Source: a bacterium
GTDB lineage: Bacteria; Babelota; Babeliae; Babelales; RVW-14
DNA length: 64,000 nucleotides
Direction of reading: 5' to 3'
NCBI GenBank assembly: GCA_016699045.1
Contig: CP064957.1
Coordinates: 1,178,001 to 1,242,000, forward strand
Part shown: one piece after another, positions 1-9,073 of the stretch
How the letters are laid out: every line of letters starts with the position of its first letter
How positions within the stretch are numbered: position 1 is the first letter of the stretch
The notes under the pieces: model-generated
Databases searched by the model: none
What the model saw: the letters and a program-made list of their open reading frames with translations, nothing else
Told to the model about the DNA's origin: nothing
Program-made: the position numbers and the translations under genes

Positions 1-431
1 TTGACGAATTTAAAGATAAGGAAGTGTTGATGTTTTGCACAGGCGGCGTTCGTTGTGAGCGGGCAACTGCCTATCTCAATGTCAAAGGGGTAGCGCGCAA
101 TGTCATGCAGATCGAAGGCGGCATTCATCGCTATGTTGAAAAATTTCCTGACGGCTTCTTTCGCGGCAAAAATTATGTTTTTGATAATCGCGTGACCGTG
201 AAAGTTAACGACGATATTTTAGGTTCGTGCGATTTGTGCGGTGTTTCGTGCGATGAGTATACGAATTGCTTAAATGCTTCATGCAATAAGCTTTTTATTT
301 CATGTACGCCATGTCTTAAAAAAATTGAAAATGCTTGCAGTGATGCGTGCTTACAGTTAATTAAAGAACATAAAGTTGCTTTGCGACCGCCGGTAAAAAC
401 ACTTATCCAGCGCAATCGTTGCTTTGAATAA
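1..431 (+). CDS. trhO: tRNA uridine(34) hydroxylase TrhO (YceA family), C-terminal part
   Basis: This gene runs in from the left edge, so only the last ~142 codons are visible (reading frame starts at base 3). The visible part begins inside a rhodanese domain with the active-site loop MFCTGGVRCE, whose first Cys is the expected catalytic residue. It continues into the Cys-rich tail typical of YceA/TrhO proteins (CDLCGVSCDEY, then CTPC). Family members use prephenate-dependent or O2-dependent chemistry to make 5-hydroxyuridine at the tRNA wobble position; that role is family knowledge. The start codon and N-terminal domain lie outside the window. A hairpin with a T tract follows the stop codon. 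Confidence 0.85.
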   Translation, partial: DEFKDKEVLMFCTGGVRCERATAYLNVKGVARNVMQIEGGIHRYVEKFPDGFFRGKNYVFDNRVTVKVNDDILGSCDLCGVSCDEYTNCLNASCNKLFISCTPCLKKIENACSDACLQLIKEHKVALRPPVKTLIQRNRCFE

Positions 432-439
432 ATTTTTAG

Positions 440-465
440 AGGCTCTCAACAAGGGGGCCTTTTTT
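440..465 (+). terminator. Rho-independent terminator after trhO
   Basis: A short stem (AGGCTC pairing with GGGCCT, one G-U pair) is followed directly by six T. It lies between the trhO stop and the convergent cyclase-family gene. Confidence 0.55.
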
Positions 466-470
466 AATGC

Positions 471-1094
471 TTAATTTTTAATGAGTACCGCGCGTGCCGG
501 TGCTGCTTCAAGGCCGTTGATTGCTAGCGGAAGGCAATGTAGGTCGTAAGATTCTCCATTAACATTACCAAGACGTACGCCTTCAATAATCACAACGCCG
601 CCTTTGAATAAGATATCATGCGTTGCATGATGGGGCTGATTGCGTTCAATCCCAAGATAATCAATACCAACGCACCAAACTTTTTTGTTGGCTAAAAATT
701 GTGCTGCTTCCTGTCCAACGTACACAAACGTTGTATCAAAAAGTTCTGTTGGCGTGTGGCTGCTGTTGGTTGTTTTGAGTAAGATGCGTTCGTTTGGCAG
801 CAGATTGTGTAGTTCTAAATCTGCAGGCATAATTTTTTCAGCGACATGGCAAAGATCTATAACGCGGCATGGTCCAACTAATCGTTCAAGTTTAATTGTT
901 TCGATCATTCCGCCATGTTCTAAAAAGTGTGATGGAGCGTCAACGTGAGTGCCGGTGTGGGTATTGAATGTGATACTTGAATCGCGCACGCTGTCGTTTG
1001 GAAAATTTTTGTTCCATGTAAAAGTTGCTGGCTTGCTGTTTTTGTAGCTAGTCATGTCTGGGGTTATTGGCCAGCTTATATCAATAATCTGCAT
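471..1094 (-). CDS. Cyclase family protein (kynurenine formamidase-like metal hydrolase)
   Basis: A 207-residue protein carrying the cyclase-family signature HTGTHVDAPSHF at residues 46-57. Its two or three His and one Asp are the metal ligands in this family (PF04199: KynB, isatin hydrolase and relatives). Length matches the family (about 205-260). There is no signal peptide, so it is probably cytosolic. It is the last gene of a minus-strand run with zwf and gnd, one base after the gnd stop, so it is probably co-transcribed with the oxidative pentose phosphate genes. No other tryptophan-degradation gene is nearby, so true kynurenine formamidase activity is unproven; amide or lactone hydrolysis is the safe statement. 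Confidence 0.8.
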   Translation of the reverse strand: MQIIDISWPITPDMTSYKNSKPATFTWNKNFPNDSVRDSSITFNTHTGTHVDAPSHFLEHGGMIETIKLERLVGPCRVIDLCHVAEKIMPADLELHNLLPNERILLKTTNSSHTPTELFDTTFVYVGQEAAQFLANKKVWCVGIDYLGIERNQPHHATHDILFKGGVVIIEGVRLGNVNGESYDLHCLPLAINGLEAAPARAVLIKN

Positions 1095-1095
1095 C

Positions 1096-1992
1096 TTATT
1101 CTTTCTCTTTTACGGTGTGCCCGCCAAATTCATTGCGCAGCATTGCTACCACTTTGGTTCCATAATTGCCGCCTGTTTCACGTGACCACGTACGGATATC
1201 GAGTGCGTCTTTGAGCATGGCCATGGGCACGTTGTGTTGTTGTGCTTCATCAAGCGTCCAGCGGCCGGTTTGGTTTTCGCCAATTTCGCCCGCAATAGTT
1301 TCAAGTTTTTGATCGCGCGTAAAAACGTTGTTGGCAAGTTGTAAGATCCATGAACGGACGATTGAGCCGTTGAGCCAAATGTGTGAAATTTTTTCAAGAT
1401 CAAGATGGGGGTAGCTGCCTTGTTTGAGCAAATGAAAACCTTCAGCATATGCTTGCAACAGCGAATATTCAATGCCGTTGTGCACCATTTTTACATAATG
1501 CCCGGCACCAGCTGGTCCAACATAACCGTAACCGTTTGGTGCGGCTAATGCAGAAAAAACCGATTCGAGTTGTTCAAAAATTTCTTGTTTGCCGCCAATC
1601 ATGAGTGAGTAACCCTGTTCGCGTCCCGCCAAGCCTCCCGAAGTACCGCAATCAAGAAAATGAATATTTTTTTCAGCCAACAAAGCCGCGCGGCGTTGCG
1701 AATCTTTAAACCAGCTATTGCCACCGTCAACGAGAATATCGTTTGGTTGCAGATGGGGCAGCAATTGTTCAATCGTTGTATCAATAAGGGCGCCAGCTGG
1801 TATCATCAACCAAAAAACGCGTACTTTTTTTGCAAGCAGGTCAAGGCTACTGGCAAGTGTGACGCCAATTTTTTGTGCGTCGTGCTGTGCTTGTGGTGTT
1901 GGATCAAAGCCAAATACGGTATGATTGTTGTCGATCAGTCTGGCGGCAATTCCTTGCCCCATGCGGCCTAAGCCAACAATGCCTATGTTCAT
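1096..1992 (-). CDS. gnd: 6-phosphogluconate dehydrogenase, decarboxylating (short YqeC/GndA type)
   Basis: A 298-residue enzyme of the short (~300 residue) 6PGDH class, which is often NAD-dependent. Visible motifs are the Rossmann loop GLGRMG (residues 7-12), the substrate loop DGGNS (89-93), CGTSGGL (115-121) and the catalytic region VKMVHNGIEY with Lys168 and Asn172. It oxidises 6-phosphogluconate to ribulose 5-phosphate plus CO2 in the cytosol. It starts 14 bases after the stop of the glucose-6-phosphate dehydrogenase gene, so zwf-gnd form a pentose phosphate operon. The ribulose-phosphate 3-epimerase at 24841 acts on its product. No 6-phosphogluconolactonase gene is visible in this window. 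Confidence 0.92.
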   Translation of the reverse strand: MNIGIVGLGRMGQGIAARLIDNNHTVFGFDPTPQAQHDAQKIGVTLASSLDLLAKKVRVFWLMIPAGALIDTTIEQLLPHLQPNDILVDGGNSWFKDSQRRAALLAEKNIHFLDCGTSGGLAGREQGYSLMIGGKQEIFEQLESVFSALAAPNGYGYVGPAGAGHYVKMVHNGIEYSLLQAYAEGFHLLKQGSYPHLDLEKISHIWLNGSIVRSWILQLANNVFTRDQKLETIAGEIGENQTGRWTLDEAQQHNVPMAMLKDALDIRTWSRETGGNYGTKVVAMLRNEFGGHTVKEKE

Positions 1993-2006
1993 GATAACCT
2001 TCTTTT

Positions 2007-3403
2007 TTATGAAAAAATCTTTTTTGTTTCTTTAGGGCCTGCGCTGCCTGGTTGATAACTATAAAGTTTGGCATCTTGGACACGATCGATTTGTTCAACA
2101 ATTTTCCAAGAAATTTGTACTTCATCGCCGCGGACAAATGCTGATTGATCACCTTTCATGATGTCTGCCAACAAAATTTCGTATGCTTCTGGCGTGTTGG
2201 GGCCGAGCAATCGAGCGTGTGGTAGTTCCATAGTTACGGGTGTTACTTCAATTGCTTTGCCGGGCACTTTTGCATTTAAACTTAAATAAAAGCCTTCGTT
2301 TGGTTCAATATTAATTCTAAAATAATTAGATTCTGAAGGGCAAGCTGAAAGAAGGCAGTCAGCTTTTTTAAAGTTAACTTGAATATAAGATTCTTTGCTG
2401 GGCATGCATTTTCCGGTTGTTAAATAAAAAGGAACGCCGCGCCAACGTTTGTTATCGATCAGTGCTTTGATGGCAATAAATGTTTCTGTTTTTGAACGTG
2501 GGTTTACATGCTTTTCTTGTAGATATCCTTCGTATTGACCGCGTACAACTTTGGCAATGTGTACTTTTTTCAGTACTTTTGCTTTGGCGCTACGAATCGC
2601 GGCAGCTTCAAGCTTTCTTGGTGCTTCCATGGCCGTGAGTGCTAAGAGTTGAAGCATGTGGCTTTGTACCATATCTTTGATAGCGCCATGTGCGTCGTAA
2701 TAAATGCCGCGGCCTTGCACGCCAATTTTTCATTTAAAACTATTTCAACATTTTCGATGTTATTATTGTTCCAGAGTGGTTCAAAAATACGATTGGTAAA
2801 GCGGGCAAGCGCGATATTGCCAACCAATTCTTTTCCCAAAAAGTGATCGATTCGATAAATTTGATTTTCGTTAAAAATGTCAGCCAGGTAACGATTAATT
2901 TTTTGTGAAGATTTTAAATTGTGGCCAAATGGCTTTTCATACACAACGCGTGACCATTGTTCGTTTGGTTTGGTTGGCGTATCTTTTTTGTGAACAATGT
3001 TGTATTTAACCAGGCCTTTGGTAATGTCGATAAAATGTTCTGGCATGGTGGCAAAATAAAAGAGTCTGTTTTTCGGCAATTTTGCTTCGCGTTCACATGT
3101 TTCTAAAAAGCTTTTTAAATGGGCATAGGCTTTCTTGTCACTAAAATCCATCTGATAATAATGGAACGATTCAATCAGCTTGGCGATAATGTCCGCTTGC
3201 GGATCAACAATAAAGTGCATTGCTTGCTCAACAATTGTTTTTGCATGAGTTGAGTCAATCGAAATGCCAATAATGGTAAATTTGCATAAACGGTTGTCTT
3301 GAACCAGTTTATAGATGGCGGGGATAAGTTTTCGTTTACTTAAATCGCCGGTTGCACCAAAAATGACGAAAGTGCATTCATCAAAACAATGTTGTTGTGT
3401 CAT
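2007..3403 (-). pseudogene. zwf: Glucose-6-phosphate 1-dehydrogenase, interrupted by a one-base frameshift
   Basis: The N-terminal part reads in one frame from 3403, with the NADP-binding GATGDLS loop (residues ~16-22) and the substrate/catalytic motif RIDHFLGKE (184-192). After NVEIVLNEK (K226) the frame leaves the family sequence. The rest (GRGIYYDAHGAIKDMVQSH onward) continues in another frame to the stop at 2007. The break sits at a run of five T on the + strand (2726-2730, five A in the gene). Adding one A restores IGVQGRGIYYDAHG and gives one 465-residue protein, close to the normal length. Every conserved block is present, so this is either a sequencing error, a slippage-rescued gene or a very recent pseudogene. 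It is the first gene of the zwf-gnd-cyclase run. Confidence 0.85.
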
Positions 3404-3450
3404 GATTTTTTCACGTTAAGAAGCACATAAATGTTATTGTTCGTTGCTTA

Positions 3451-3479
3451 ATTTTTCTCACTATTTCAATGAATGTCAA
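3451..3479 (-). promoter_or_regulatory. Possible promoter of the zwf-gnd-cyclase operon
   Basis: On the minus strand TTGACA (3474-3479) is followed after 17 bases by AAAAAT (3451-3456), about 50 bases upstream of the zwf start. The -35 is perfect but the -10 is weak. Confidence 0.35.
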
Positions 3480-3512
3480 CTAATTCATGGGTCGTGAATA
3501 GTAGACATTGCT

Positions 3513-5702
3513 TTAGCGGGCTTCAAGATCTGTGGTGAGAAATTCTTTTAAAAAGGTGTTGCGGGCAACGCCTTTGTTGTTTTTGATACCCATTGCAATT
3601 GCTTTTGTTTGTCCCGCTAAAATACAATATTTTTTTGCGCGTGTGATGGCGGTATAAATCAAGTTTCGTTGCAATAAAATAAAGTGTTGCATAAAAATGG
3701 GGATAATGACGGCGTCAAACTCTGAACCTTGGCTTTTGTGAATAGAGATTGCGTATGCAAGAACCAATTCGTTGAGTTCGCTAAAATCGTATTCAAGTGC
3801 ACGCTCGCCAAACGTAACGATCATTTTTTGGTTAACTTTGTCAATATCGGTTATTTTGCCAATATCGCCGTTAAAGATAAATTTGTCGTAATTGTTACGA
3901 ATTTGCATGACGCGATCGTTAATTTTGTACACTTGTCCAAATCGTGAGATTTCCTTTTCTTCGTTAGAACCTGGATTTAAAATCATTTGTAGCTCTTGAT
4001 TCAAGCGCTGGGTGCCAACCGTCCCCCGATTCATAGGGACTAAAACAACGGTATTGTCGGGGTGTATGCCGCGCTCTTGGAGCTTTGTTGTGTAAATGGT
4101 ACGCAAGAGAGGGAAGATTTCTTCAGGTTCTTCTTGCTTTAAAAAAACAAAATCTTTTTTAGAGCCAGGGATTGCTGATGTTGGAAATTCGCCGTGGTTC
4201 ACGCGGTGAGCATTAACAATAATCAAACTGTCTTGCGCTTGTCTAAAAATTTGTGTGAGTCTTACGACGGGTATTTTTTCTGATGCAATAATATCGTTGA
4301 GTACGTTACCAGCGCCAACTGATGGTAATTGGTCGATATCGCCCAGCAAAACAAGATGTGCTTTTTGTGGTAATGCGCGCATGATCGAGTGCATTAAAAA
4401 AACGTCGATCATTGATGCTTCGTCAACAATTAAAAACTTTAAATCAAGTGCGTTTTGCTCGTTGCGGACAAAGCCCATAGTTGCTGGAGAAAATTCAAGA
4501 AGTCGGTGCAATGTTTCTGTGTTGCGGCCGGTTCCTTCAAACATGCGCTTGGCGGCTCTGCCGGTTGGTGCGGCTAATCGGAACTTGATATGATCATTTT
4601 CGAGTACTTCCAAAAATTTCTTAATCAGTGTTGTTTTACCGGTGCCTGGGCCGCCGGTAATGATTGAAACATTATTTTGCAAGCACGTAAGAATACCCCT
4701 TTGTTGGTCTTCATTAAGTTCAAAACCGTTTTTGTCTGGCGTGCGAATGTAGTTATAAATTGCATCAAAATCAACATCGAGCTTGGATGGGTTGTCTAAG
4801 AAAAAGCGTATTTTTTTTGCGATGCCTTTTTCTGAATAATAAAATTTTGGTAACGAAATAAAATGTTTTTCGTTGTGACTGATCAGGGTTATTTTGTTCT
4901 GCTCGTACAGTTGGTGCAGCGCTTGTTTCAATCTTTCTTGGCTTTCTTCAGGGTTTATTTCAAGAAGCTGCAGTGTTTGTTCTTTGGCGGCTGAAATTTC
5001 AAGATATAAATGGCCGTTGTTGGTAGCTTCGGTAATGGCATGGGTAATGCCCGCTTTAATGCGATCGAGTGAGGTTGGCTCAAGTCCGAGCTTTAAGGCG
5101 ATTTGGTCGGCGCTTTTAAACCCAATGCCCCACACATCTTCAACTAACTGGTAAGGATTTTTTTGAATTTTTTCTAATGATTCATTGCCATACGCTTTAA
5201 AAATTTTTACCGCAAAGGCTGTTGATACATCTTTGCCGCGCAAAAATATCATAACTTTAGAAATCTCTTTTTGCTCCTGCCAGGCTTGAATAAACATAGC
5301 AACTCGTTTGTGACCAACCCCGCCAACTTCCATCAGTCGGTGGGGTTGATTTTCAATAATTTCTAAAGTTTTCTCGCCAAAAGTGTCAACTACGCGTTCG
5401 GCAAATTTTGGGCCAATGCCTTTGATCAGGCCTGATGCAAGGTATTTTTTAATACCTTCAACGCTTGCCGGAGCCTTGGTTGAATATTCTTTGACATCAA
5501 ATTGTCGCCCAAATTTTGGATGAAAAGCCCATATTCCTTGGAGCGATACTGTTTCACCCTGATGGATGTCGGTTAGAAGACCTTTGGCTATAACAGATTC
5601 CGAGGCGTTTACTTTGATCGTGAAAATAGAAAAACCGGTTTCACTATTTTTGTAAATGACCTTTTCAATGCTGCCACAGAGTTCTGTTAATTGTGTATTC
5701 AT
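3513..5702 (-). CDS. recD2: ATP-dependent DNA helicase RecD2 (RecD-like, SF1B)
   Basis: A 729-residue helicase of the long RecD2 type that works without RecBC. It has an N-terminal OB-like region, helix-hairpin-helix segments around residues 88-210 (for example LIKGIGPKFAERVVDTFGE), Walker A GGPGTGKTT near residue 350 and Walker B FLIVDEASMID near 424. The C-terminal SF1 motif LAYAISIHKSQGSEFD and the final AITRAKK helicase signature are also present. Family members unwind DNA 5'-3' and act in repair and replication stress. The start codon overlaps the stop of the upstream envelope gene as ATGA, indicating translational coupling. No recB or recC is present here. Confidence 0.93.
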   Translation of the reverse strand: MNTQLTELCGSIEKVIYKNSETGFSIFTIKVNASESVIAKGLLTDIHQGETVSLQGIWAFHPKFGRQFDVKEYSTKAPASVEGIKKYLASGLIKGIGPKFAERVVDTFGEKTLEIIENQPHRLMEVGGVGHKRVAMFIQAWQEQKEISKVMIFLRGKDVSTAFAVKIFKAYGNESLEKIQKNPYQLVEDVWGIGFKSADQIALKLGLEPTSLDRIKAGITHAITEATNNGHLYLEISAAKEQTLQLLEINPEESQERLKQALHQLYEQNKITLISHNEKHFISLPKFYYSEKGIAKKIRFFLDNPSKLDVDFDAIYNYIRTPDKNGFELNEDQQRGILTCLQNNVSIITGGPGTGKTTLIKKFLEVLENDHIKFRLAAPTGRAAKRMFEGTGRNTETLHRLLEFSPATMGFVRNEQNALDLKFLIVDEASMIDVFLMHSIMRALPQKAHLVLLGDIDQLPSVGAGNVLNDIIASEKIPVVRLTQIFRQAQDSLIIVNAHRVNHGEFPTSAIPGSKKDFVFLKQEEPEEIFPLLRTIYTTKLQERGIHPDNTVVLVPMNRGTVGTQRLNQELQMILNPGSNEEKEISRFGQVYKINDRVMQIRNNYDKFIFNGDIGKITDIDKVNQKMIVTFGERALEYDFSELNELVLAYAISIHKSQGSEFDAVIIPIFMQHFILLQRNLIYTAITRAKKYCILAGQTKAIAMGIKNNKGVARNTFLKEFLTTDLEAR

Positions 5703-6361
5703 GCACCAGCGTTAGTATGTTTTTTTTGGTTATTTTTAATGTGTTCTAGTAAGGATTTGTAGGCTGTTTGTGTTTGTTCAGAAACGCTTTCATTCAGATC
5801 GTGAAAGAAATCAAGAATTTCTCGGCACAAAATAGAAAGTTTGTCGATTGTGGTAATGTCTTGTGCGCAAAAAGTTATAATATCTTTTTTGCTGTTTAAA
5901 AAACTGATCAAGATTGAGTCTTCTGTTTTGATGCTACGGTGTTCAAGAAGGCTTTCTTTTACTAATGGCTCGATCAAGCTGCTGTAGGCAGTGATGATAT
6001 CAAAAAATTCTTTTACTGGCTTTAACATTGTTTCAAGGTACTTTGTTACAATTTCGAGTTCTGCAGATGCGGTTATTGCTTGTTTTGCTGGTGCGTCTGC
6101 ATTACGAAGTTCTGTGTGATTTTGTTCAATACTTTTCAGTACTTTAGCGATGTCTCGTTGAGCAAAATTTATTTTAAGCAAGCTCATGGGGAATGTATGA
6201 AAAATCATGTCAAGATTTTTCATGTTGCTACCGGTTAATTTTGGTTCATGATGCTTCTTGTGAGTTGCGTGAGCTGTGGTGTTGTGGGTAGCATTTTTAG
6301 CATTGTTTTCAGGAGTAATTAATAAGAGTATAGAAAATAAAAAAAATGTTCTTTTCTTCAT
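5699..6361 (-). CDS. Secreted protein of unknown function
   Basis: I do not recognise this 220-residue protein. I place the start at 6361 because the ATG there follows AAGGAAACAAGG at a good distance and opens a signal peptide (MKKRTFFLFSILLLITPENN); a start further upstream would run into the preceding gene. After the signal comes a His/Thr-rich stretch (residues ~20-40), then mostly helical sequence with no recognisable motif. It sits 32 bases downstream of a putative outer-membrane protein gene and overlaps recD2 by 4 bases. Co-transcription with the outer-membrane gene suggests an envelope job, but that is inference. Confidence 0.6.
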   Translation of the reverse strand: MKKRTFFLFSILLLITPENNAKNATHNTTAHATHKKHHEPKLTGSNMKNLDMIFHTFPMSLLKINFAQRDIAKVLKSIEQNHTELRNADAPAKQAITASAELEIVTKYLETMLKPVKEFFDIITAYSSLIEPLVKESLLEHRSIKTEDSILISFLNSKKDIITFCAQDITTIDKLSILCREILDFFHDLNESVSEQTQTAYKSLLEHIKNNQKKHTNAGA

Positions 6362-6393
6362 AAAATACCTTGTTTCCTTTGGATTTGTGCCTA

Positions 6394-7878
6394 TTAAAAA
6401 GACATTGCAAATTTGAAGTATGCGGTCCAATCTTTACCAATGTTAACGCTGTAGATGGTAAGGTCCCCGCCAATTCCGAGAGTTATTTCGGAATCTTTAT
6501 GTTTTTTAACGTGACTTAATTCAGTGAAAAATTTGTGTTGTCTGGTGCTTGGATGTTCAGTATCTTCTACGCGTAAATCTTCCAATGTTGCTCGATTGCT
6601 TTTAATAGAAAGAATACGTTCGTCTTGTTGCGCATAAAAATCATAACCAAAAGCAACTTGCCAAGGTTTAGCATTAATGGTGGCGCTTGCGACAATATTA
6701 AAAATACCGCCAGGGTAGACATTTGCTTTGAATGCTGTTGGGAAAACGTATTGATCGATGTATTGTTGTATCAATAAAGCGGCTTCTGATTCTGATAGGC
6801 CTAGGATATAACCGGGTTCGTTCAACGTATCTGGACTAATCGTTTGTTTGAACATGAATAAACGCGTTTCATGGCCTTTGAAAAGTTTATCATAAGAAAA
6901 TCTAAACCAGAGATTAGCGAGGTTTCTAAAAATGCCAATTTTTGATTCTAAGTAATAACCAAATCCAAGGTGACCGCCATTGCCTAGCTGTGGATTAAGT
7001 AAATAATTGCGAAGGCCGCGTAACTGATCTAAAGCAGAGTCGCTTAAAGTTTCGAGATCGTCAACTACCTGTAATGATATATCGGTAAATCGTGGGCTAG
7101 ATACTGCCAAACTTGTAGGTAAAATTGCCTCAAAACCGGTATCAACTTTAAAACTTGTCATATTTAATGTATTGAGGCCAAGTTTGAGTCGTGAGTCGCC
7201 CATGCCGTAGCGTATCATGAAAAATTCGCCCTCATCAACTCCTTGTCCGGGACGTATTTTTTGCATAATTGCTAATGCTTGATTTTTGTCTTTATCGTCC
7301 AAAAAGAAATTTCGTTCTGATAATTGTAAGGAGGTGTGGAGCTGAATGGTAAATGGTCCATGCAAAAAAGCACCTTGTAGAAAGAAACCAGTTTTTCTTT
7401 CTTGAATACGCATTTTTTGAAAGAGTGGAAGTAATGTTAAAAGCTCTTCTGACGATACGTCATTGCTTGCGTTTTGTGCGACATAATCACCAACAATATC
7501 GATTAAATCTGGATTAATTGACGAAAGGTCAAAAAGGGAAGACGCTGAAACTTGCATTTTATCAGTCTTGTTAAAAAAGTAGCTGGTTGCAAATCCACCG
7601 TGTTCGACCGAGGTTATTTTATGAGGCAGTAAATACAGAACATCTCGTCCTTTTGGTGCCTGAGTATTATTCCACAAAGGGCTTTTGATTTGGCCCAAGA
7701 GTAGAAGTGTTGTTGCTTGAATGGATGTTGGTGTTCTGAGTAAATAATTATCTTGAAAATTTTGAAGAGCGTCTAAATCAAAATCGAGGTCGTCAAAGTC
7801 ATCAATTGAAGCGTGGCAAGGAGTGGCTGCGAGTGTTAAAACAATAAAAACATTTCGTAGAATTGGGGAAAAATTCAT
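6394..7878 (-). CDS. Probable outer-membrane protein of unknown function
   Basis: A 494-residue protein with an N-terminal signal peptide (cleavage expected near ATPCHA, residue ~24) followed by an Asp-rich mature N-terminus. The remainder is rich in alternating polar/hydrophobic segments with many aromatic residues and ends in the sequence YFKFAMSF. A terminal Phe is typical of proteins assembled by the BAM machinery, and bamD is present at 47461. Together these suggest a beta-barrel, but I recognise no named family. It is the first gene of a run with 5699-6361 and recD2. Its 5' side is a 308-base gap shared with the divergent deoxynucleoside kinase. Confidence 0.6.
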   Translation of the reverse strand: MNFSPILRNVFIVLTLAATPCHASIDDFDDLDFDLDALQNFQDNYLLRTPTSIQATTLLLLGQIKSPLWNNTQAPKGRDVLYLLPHKITSVEHGGFATSYFFNKTDKMQVSASSLFDLSSINPDLIDIVGDYVAQNASNDVSSEELLTLLPLFQKMRIQERKTGFFLQGAFLHGPFTIQLHTSLQLSERNFFLDDKDKNQALAIMQKIRPGQGVDEGEFFMIRYGMGDSRLKLGLNTLNMTSFKVDTGFEAILPTSLAVSSPRFTDISLQVVDDLETLSDSALDQLRGLRNYLLNPQLGNGGHLGFGYYLESKIGIFRNLANLWFRFSYDKLFKGHETRLFMFKQTISPDTLNEPGYILGLSESEAALLIQQYIDQYVFPTAFKANVYPGGIFNIVASATINAKPWQVAFGYDFYAQQDERILSIKSNRATLEDLRVEDTEHPSTRQHKFFTELSHVKKHKDSEITLGIGGDLTIYSVNIGKDWTAYFKFAMSF

Positions 7879-8186
7879 TTTTTTAAATTCCTACATATTC
7901 ATTTTTTTATTACGACCAGAAAGTCACAACTTTGGTCATCATAGCATAAAAGTTTGCAGAACAATATACCCATCCTTTGGAACGAAGAGACGGCTGTCAC
8001 GATATCGGACAATAAACCAAAAAGTATCAAACTGTCAAGAGTTGCCAACCTAGGGGTTAATTTTGTTGGCTTTTTTCTTTTTTTATAGATTTTCATGTAA
8101 TAAGGAGCTAAAATTCTACGACACATTTTGTAATGTAAAAACATTTATTTCAAGTTGAAACACAGGTAAATTTTTAAGGATTTCTA
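7879..8186. other. Divergent intergenic region
   Basis: 308 bases between the outer-membrane protein (minus) and the deoxynucleoside kinase (plus). It holds an isolated plus-strand hairpin terminator at 8043-8076 with no gene in front of it, and the kinase ribosome binding site (TTAAGGATTTCTAATG). I see no convincing protein-coding gene. Confidence 0.5.
8043..8076 (+). terminator. Isolated Rho-independent terminator
   Basis: GCCAAC (8043-8048) pairs with GTTGGC (8065-8070) and is followed by TTTTTT. Both flanking genes point away from or start after it, so it may end a short transcript from the gap or block read-through into the kinase gene. Confidence 0.55.
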
Positions 8187-8963
8187 ATGACGCACAAAAA
8201 AAACAAACTAATTCTAGTACTTGAGGGAAATATTGGCGCTGGGAAATCAACCTTTTTAGATGTTTTGCGTCGTAATCTTGATATTGATGTTATTTTTGAG
8301 CCAACGAATAAATGGCAAAATGTGGGTGCGTCTGGTAATTTGCTTGATCTTTTTTATAGCGATACCCCGCGCTGGGCATATACGTTTCAATCATATGCGT
8401 TTATTAGTCGCGTTCAAACACAGCAAGAGCACGAAGAGCGTTCGGCTGATGATAAAGTGCATGTTATTGAACGCTCGGTTTATTGCGATCGGTATTGTTT
8501 TGCCAAAAATTGTTTTGAATCAGGCCTGATGAGTGAGCTTGAATGGCAAATTTATAAAGAATGGTTTGGCTGGTTGGTAGAAAAATATACCACGAGACCA
8601 AGTGGTTTTGTCTATTTGCAAGCAAGTCCTGAAATTTGTTATCAACGTTTGACTAAGCGTAATCGTTCAGAAGAGACAGAAATTCCATTGGCCTACCTGC
8701 AGGCTCTGCACCAACGCCATGAAGATTGGCTGATTGAAAAGAAAGATGTGATCGAGGGGCTAAAAAATGTGCCGGTATTAACACTTGATTGTAATAAAGA
8801 CTTTGAAGCTGATCTTGAACAACAACAAAAACATATTCAAGCGGTTCAAGATTTTATAGAAAAAATTGGTACGGTGGTGCCAGCAATGGTAACGACCTTT
8901 GAAGTACAAGAAAATAAAGAGAAAAATCAAGAGGTAAAAGAGCAGACTTCTTGCGAGAAATAA
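8187..8963 (+). CDS. Deoxynucleoside kinase, eukaryote-like dNK/TK2/dCK family
   Basis: A 258-residue enzyme with P-loop EGNIGAGKST (residues 13-22), the catalytic ERS motif (95-97, followed by VYCDRYCF) and an Arg-rich LID segment (KRNRSEE, ~157-163). The segment EPTNKW...NLLDLFYSD..RWAYTFQSYAF is the pattern seen in animal dNK, TK2 and dCK. It phosphorylates deoxynucleosides to monophosphates (salvage). The clear P-loop and complete motifs make the family secure; the exact base preference cannot be read here. A Lys/Glu-rich tail of ~30 residues follows the core. The start is supported by AAGGA eight bases upstream. It precedes the ATP synthase genes but is separated from them by a promoter-like region. 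Confidence 0.9.
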   Translation: MTHKKNKLILVLEGNIGAGKSTFLDVLRRNLDIDVIFEPTNKWQNVGASGNLLDLFYSDTPRWAYTFQSYAFISRVQTQQEHEERSADDKVHVIERSVYCDRYCFAKNCFESGLMSELEWQIYKEWFGWLVEKYTTRPSGFVYLQASPEICYQRLTKRNRSEETEIPLAYLQALHQRHEDWLIEKKDVIEGLKNVPVLTLDCNKDFEADLEQQQKHIQAVQDFIEKIGTVVPAMVTTFEVQENKEKNQEVKEQTSCEK

Positions 8964-8994
8964 GCTCTTTTAAATAAAAATTCCCTGTTTATGT

Positions 8995-9029
8995 TTGACA
9001 AAAGAGTTATTCTTTTTACATACTATACA
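8995..9029 (+). promoter_or_regulatory. Probable promoter of the ATP synthase genes
   Basis: A perfect TTGACA at 8995-9000 is followed by a -10-like region TACATACTATACA (9017-9029). The best -10 by spacing is TACATA (16 bases); TATACA fits consensus better but is 23 bases away. The atpE start is 45 bases further on. Confidence 0.45.
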
Positions 9030-9073
9030 AAGTACATTGTTTAACCTGAAGATCTCAAGCCAAAGGATTTAAT

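Noticed and set aside
2642..2720. Programmed ribosomal frameshift in zwf
   Set aside because: No slippery heptamer with a downstream structure is evident; a homopolymer indel explains it better.
7899..8144. 81-codon minus-strand ORF between the outer-membrane protein and the kinase
   Set aside because: No family resemblance and no ribosome site; it crosses the promoter region and terminator.
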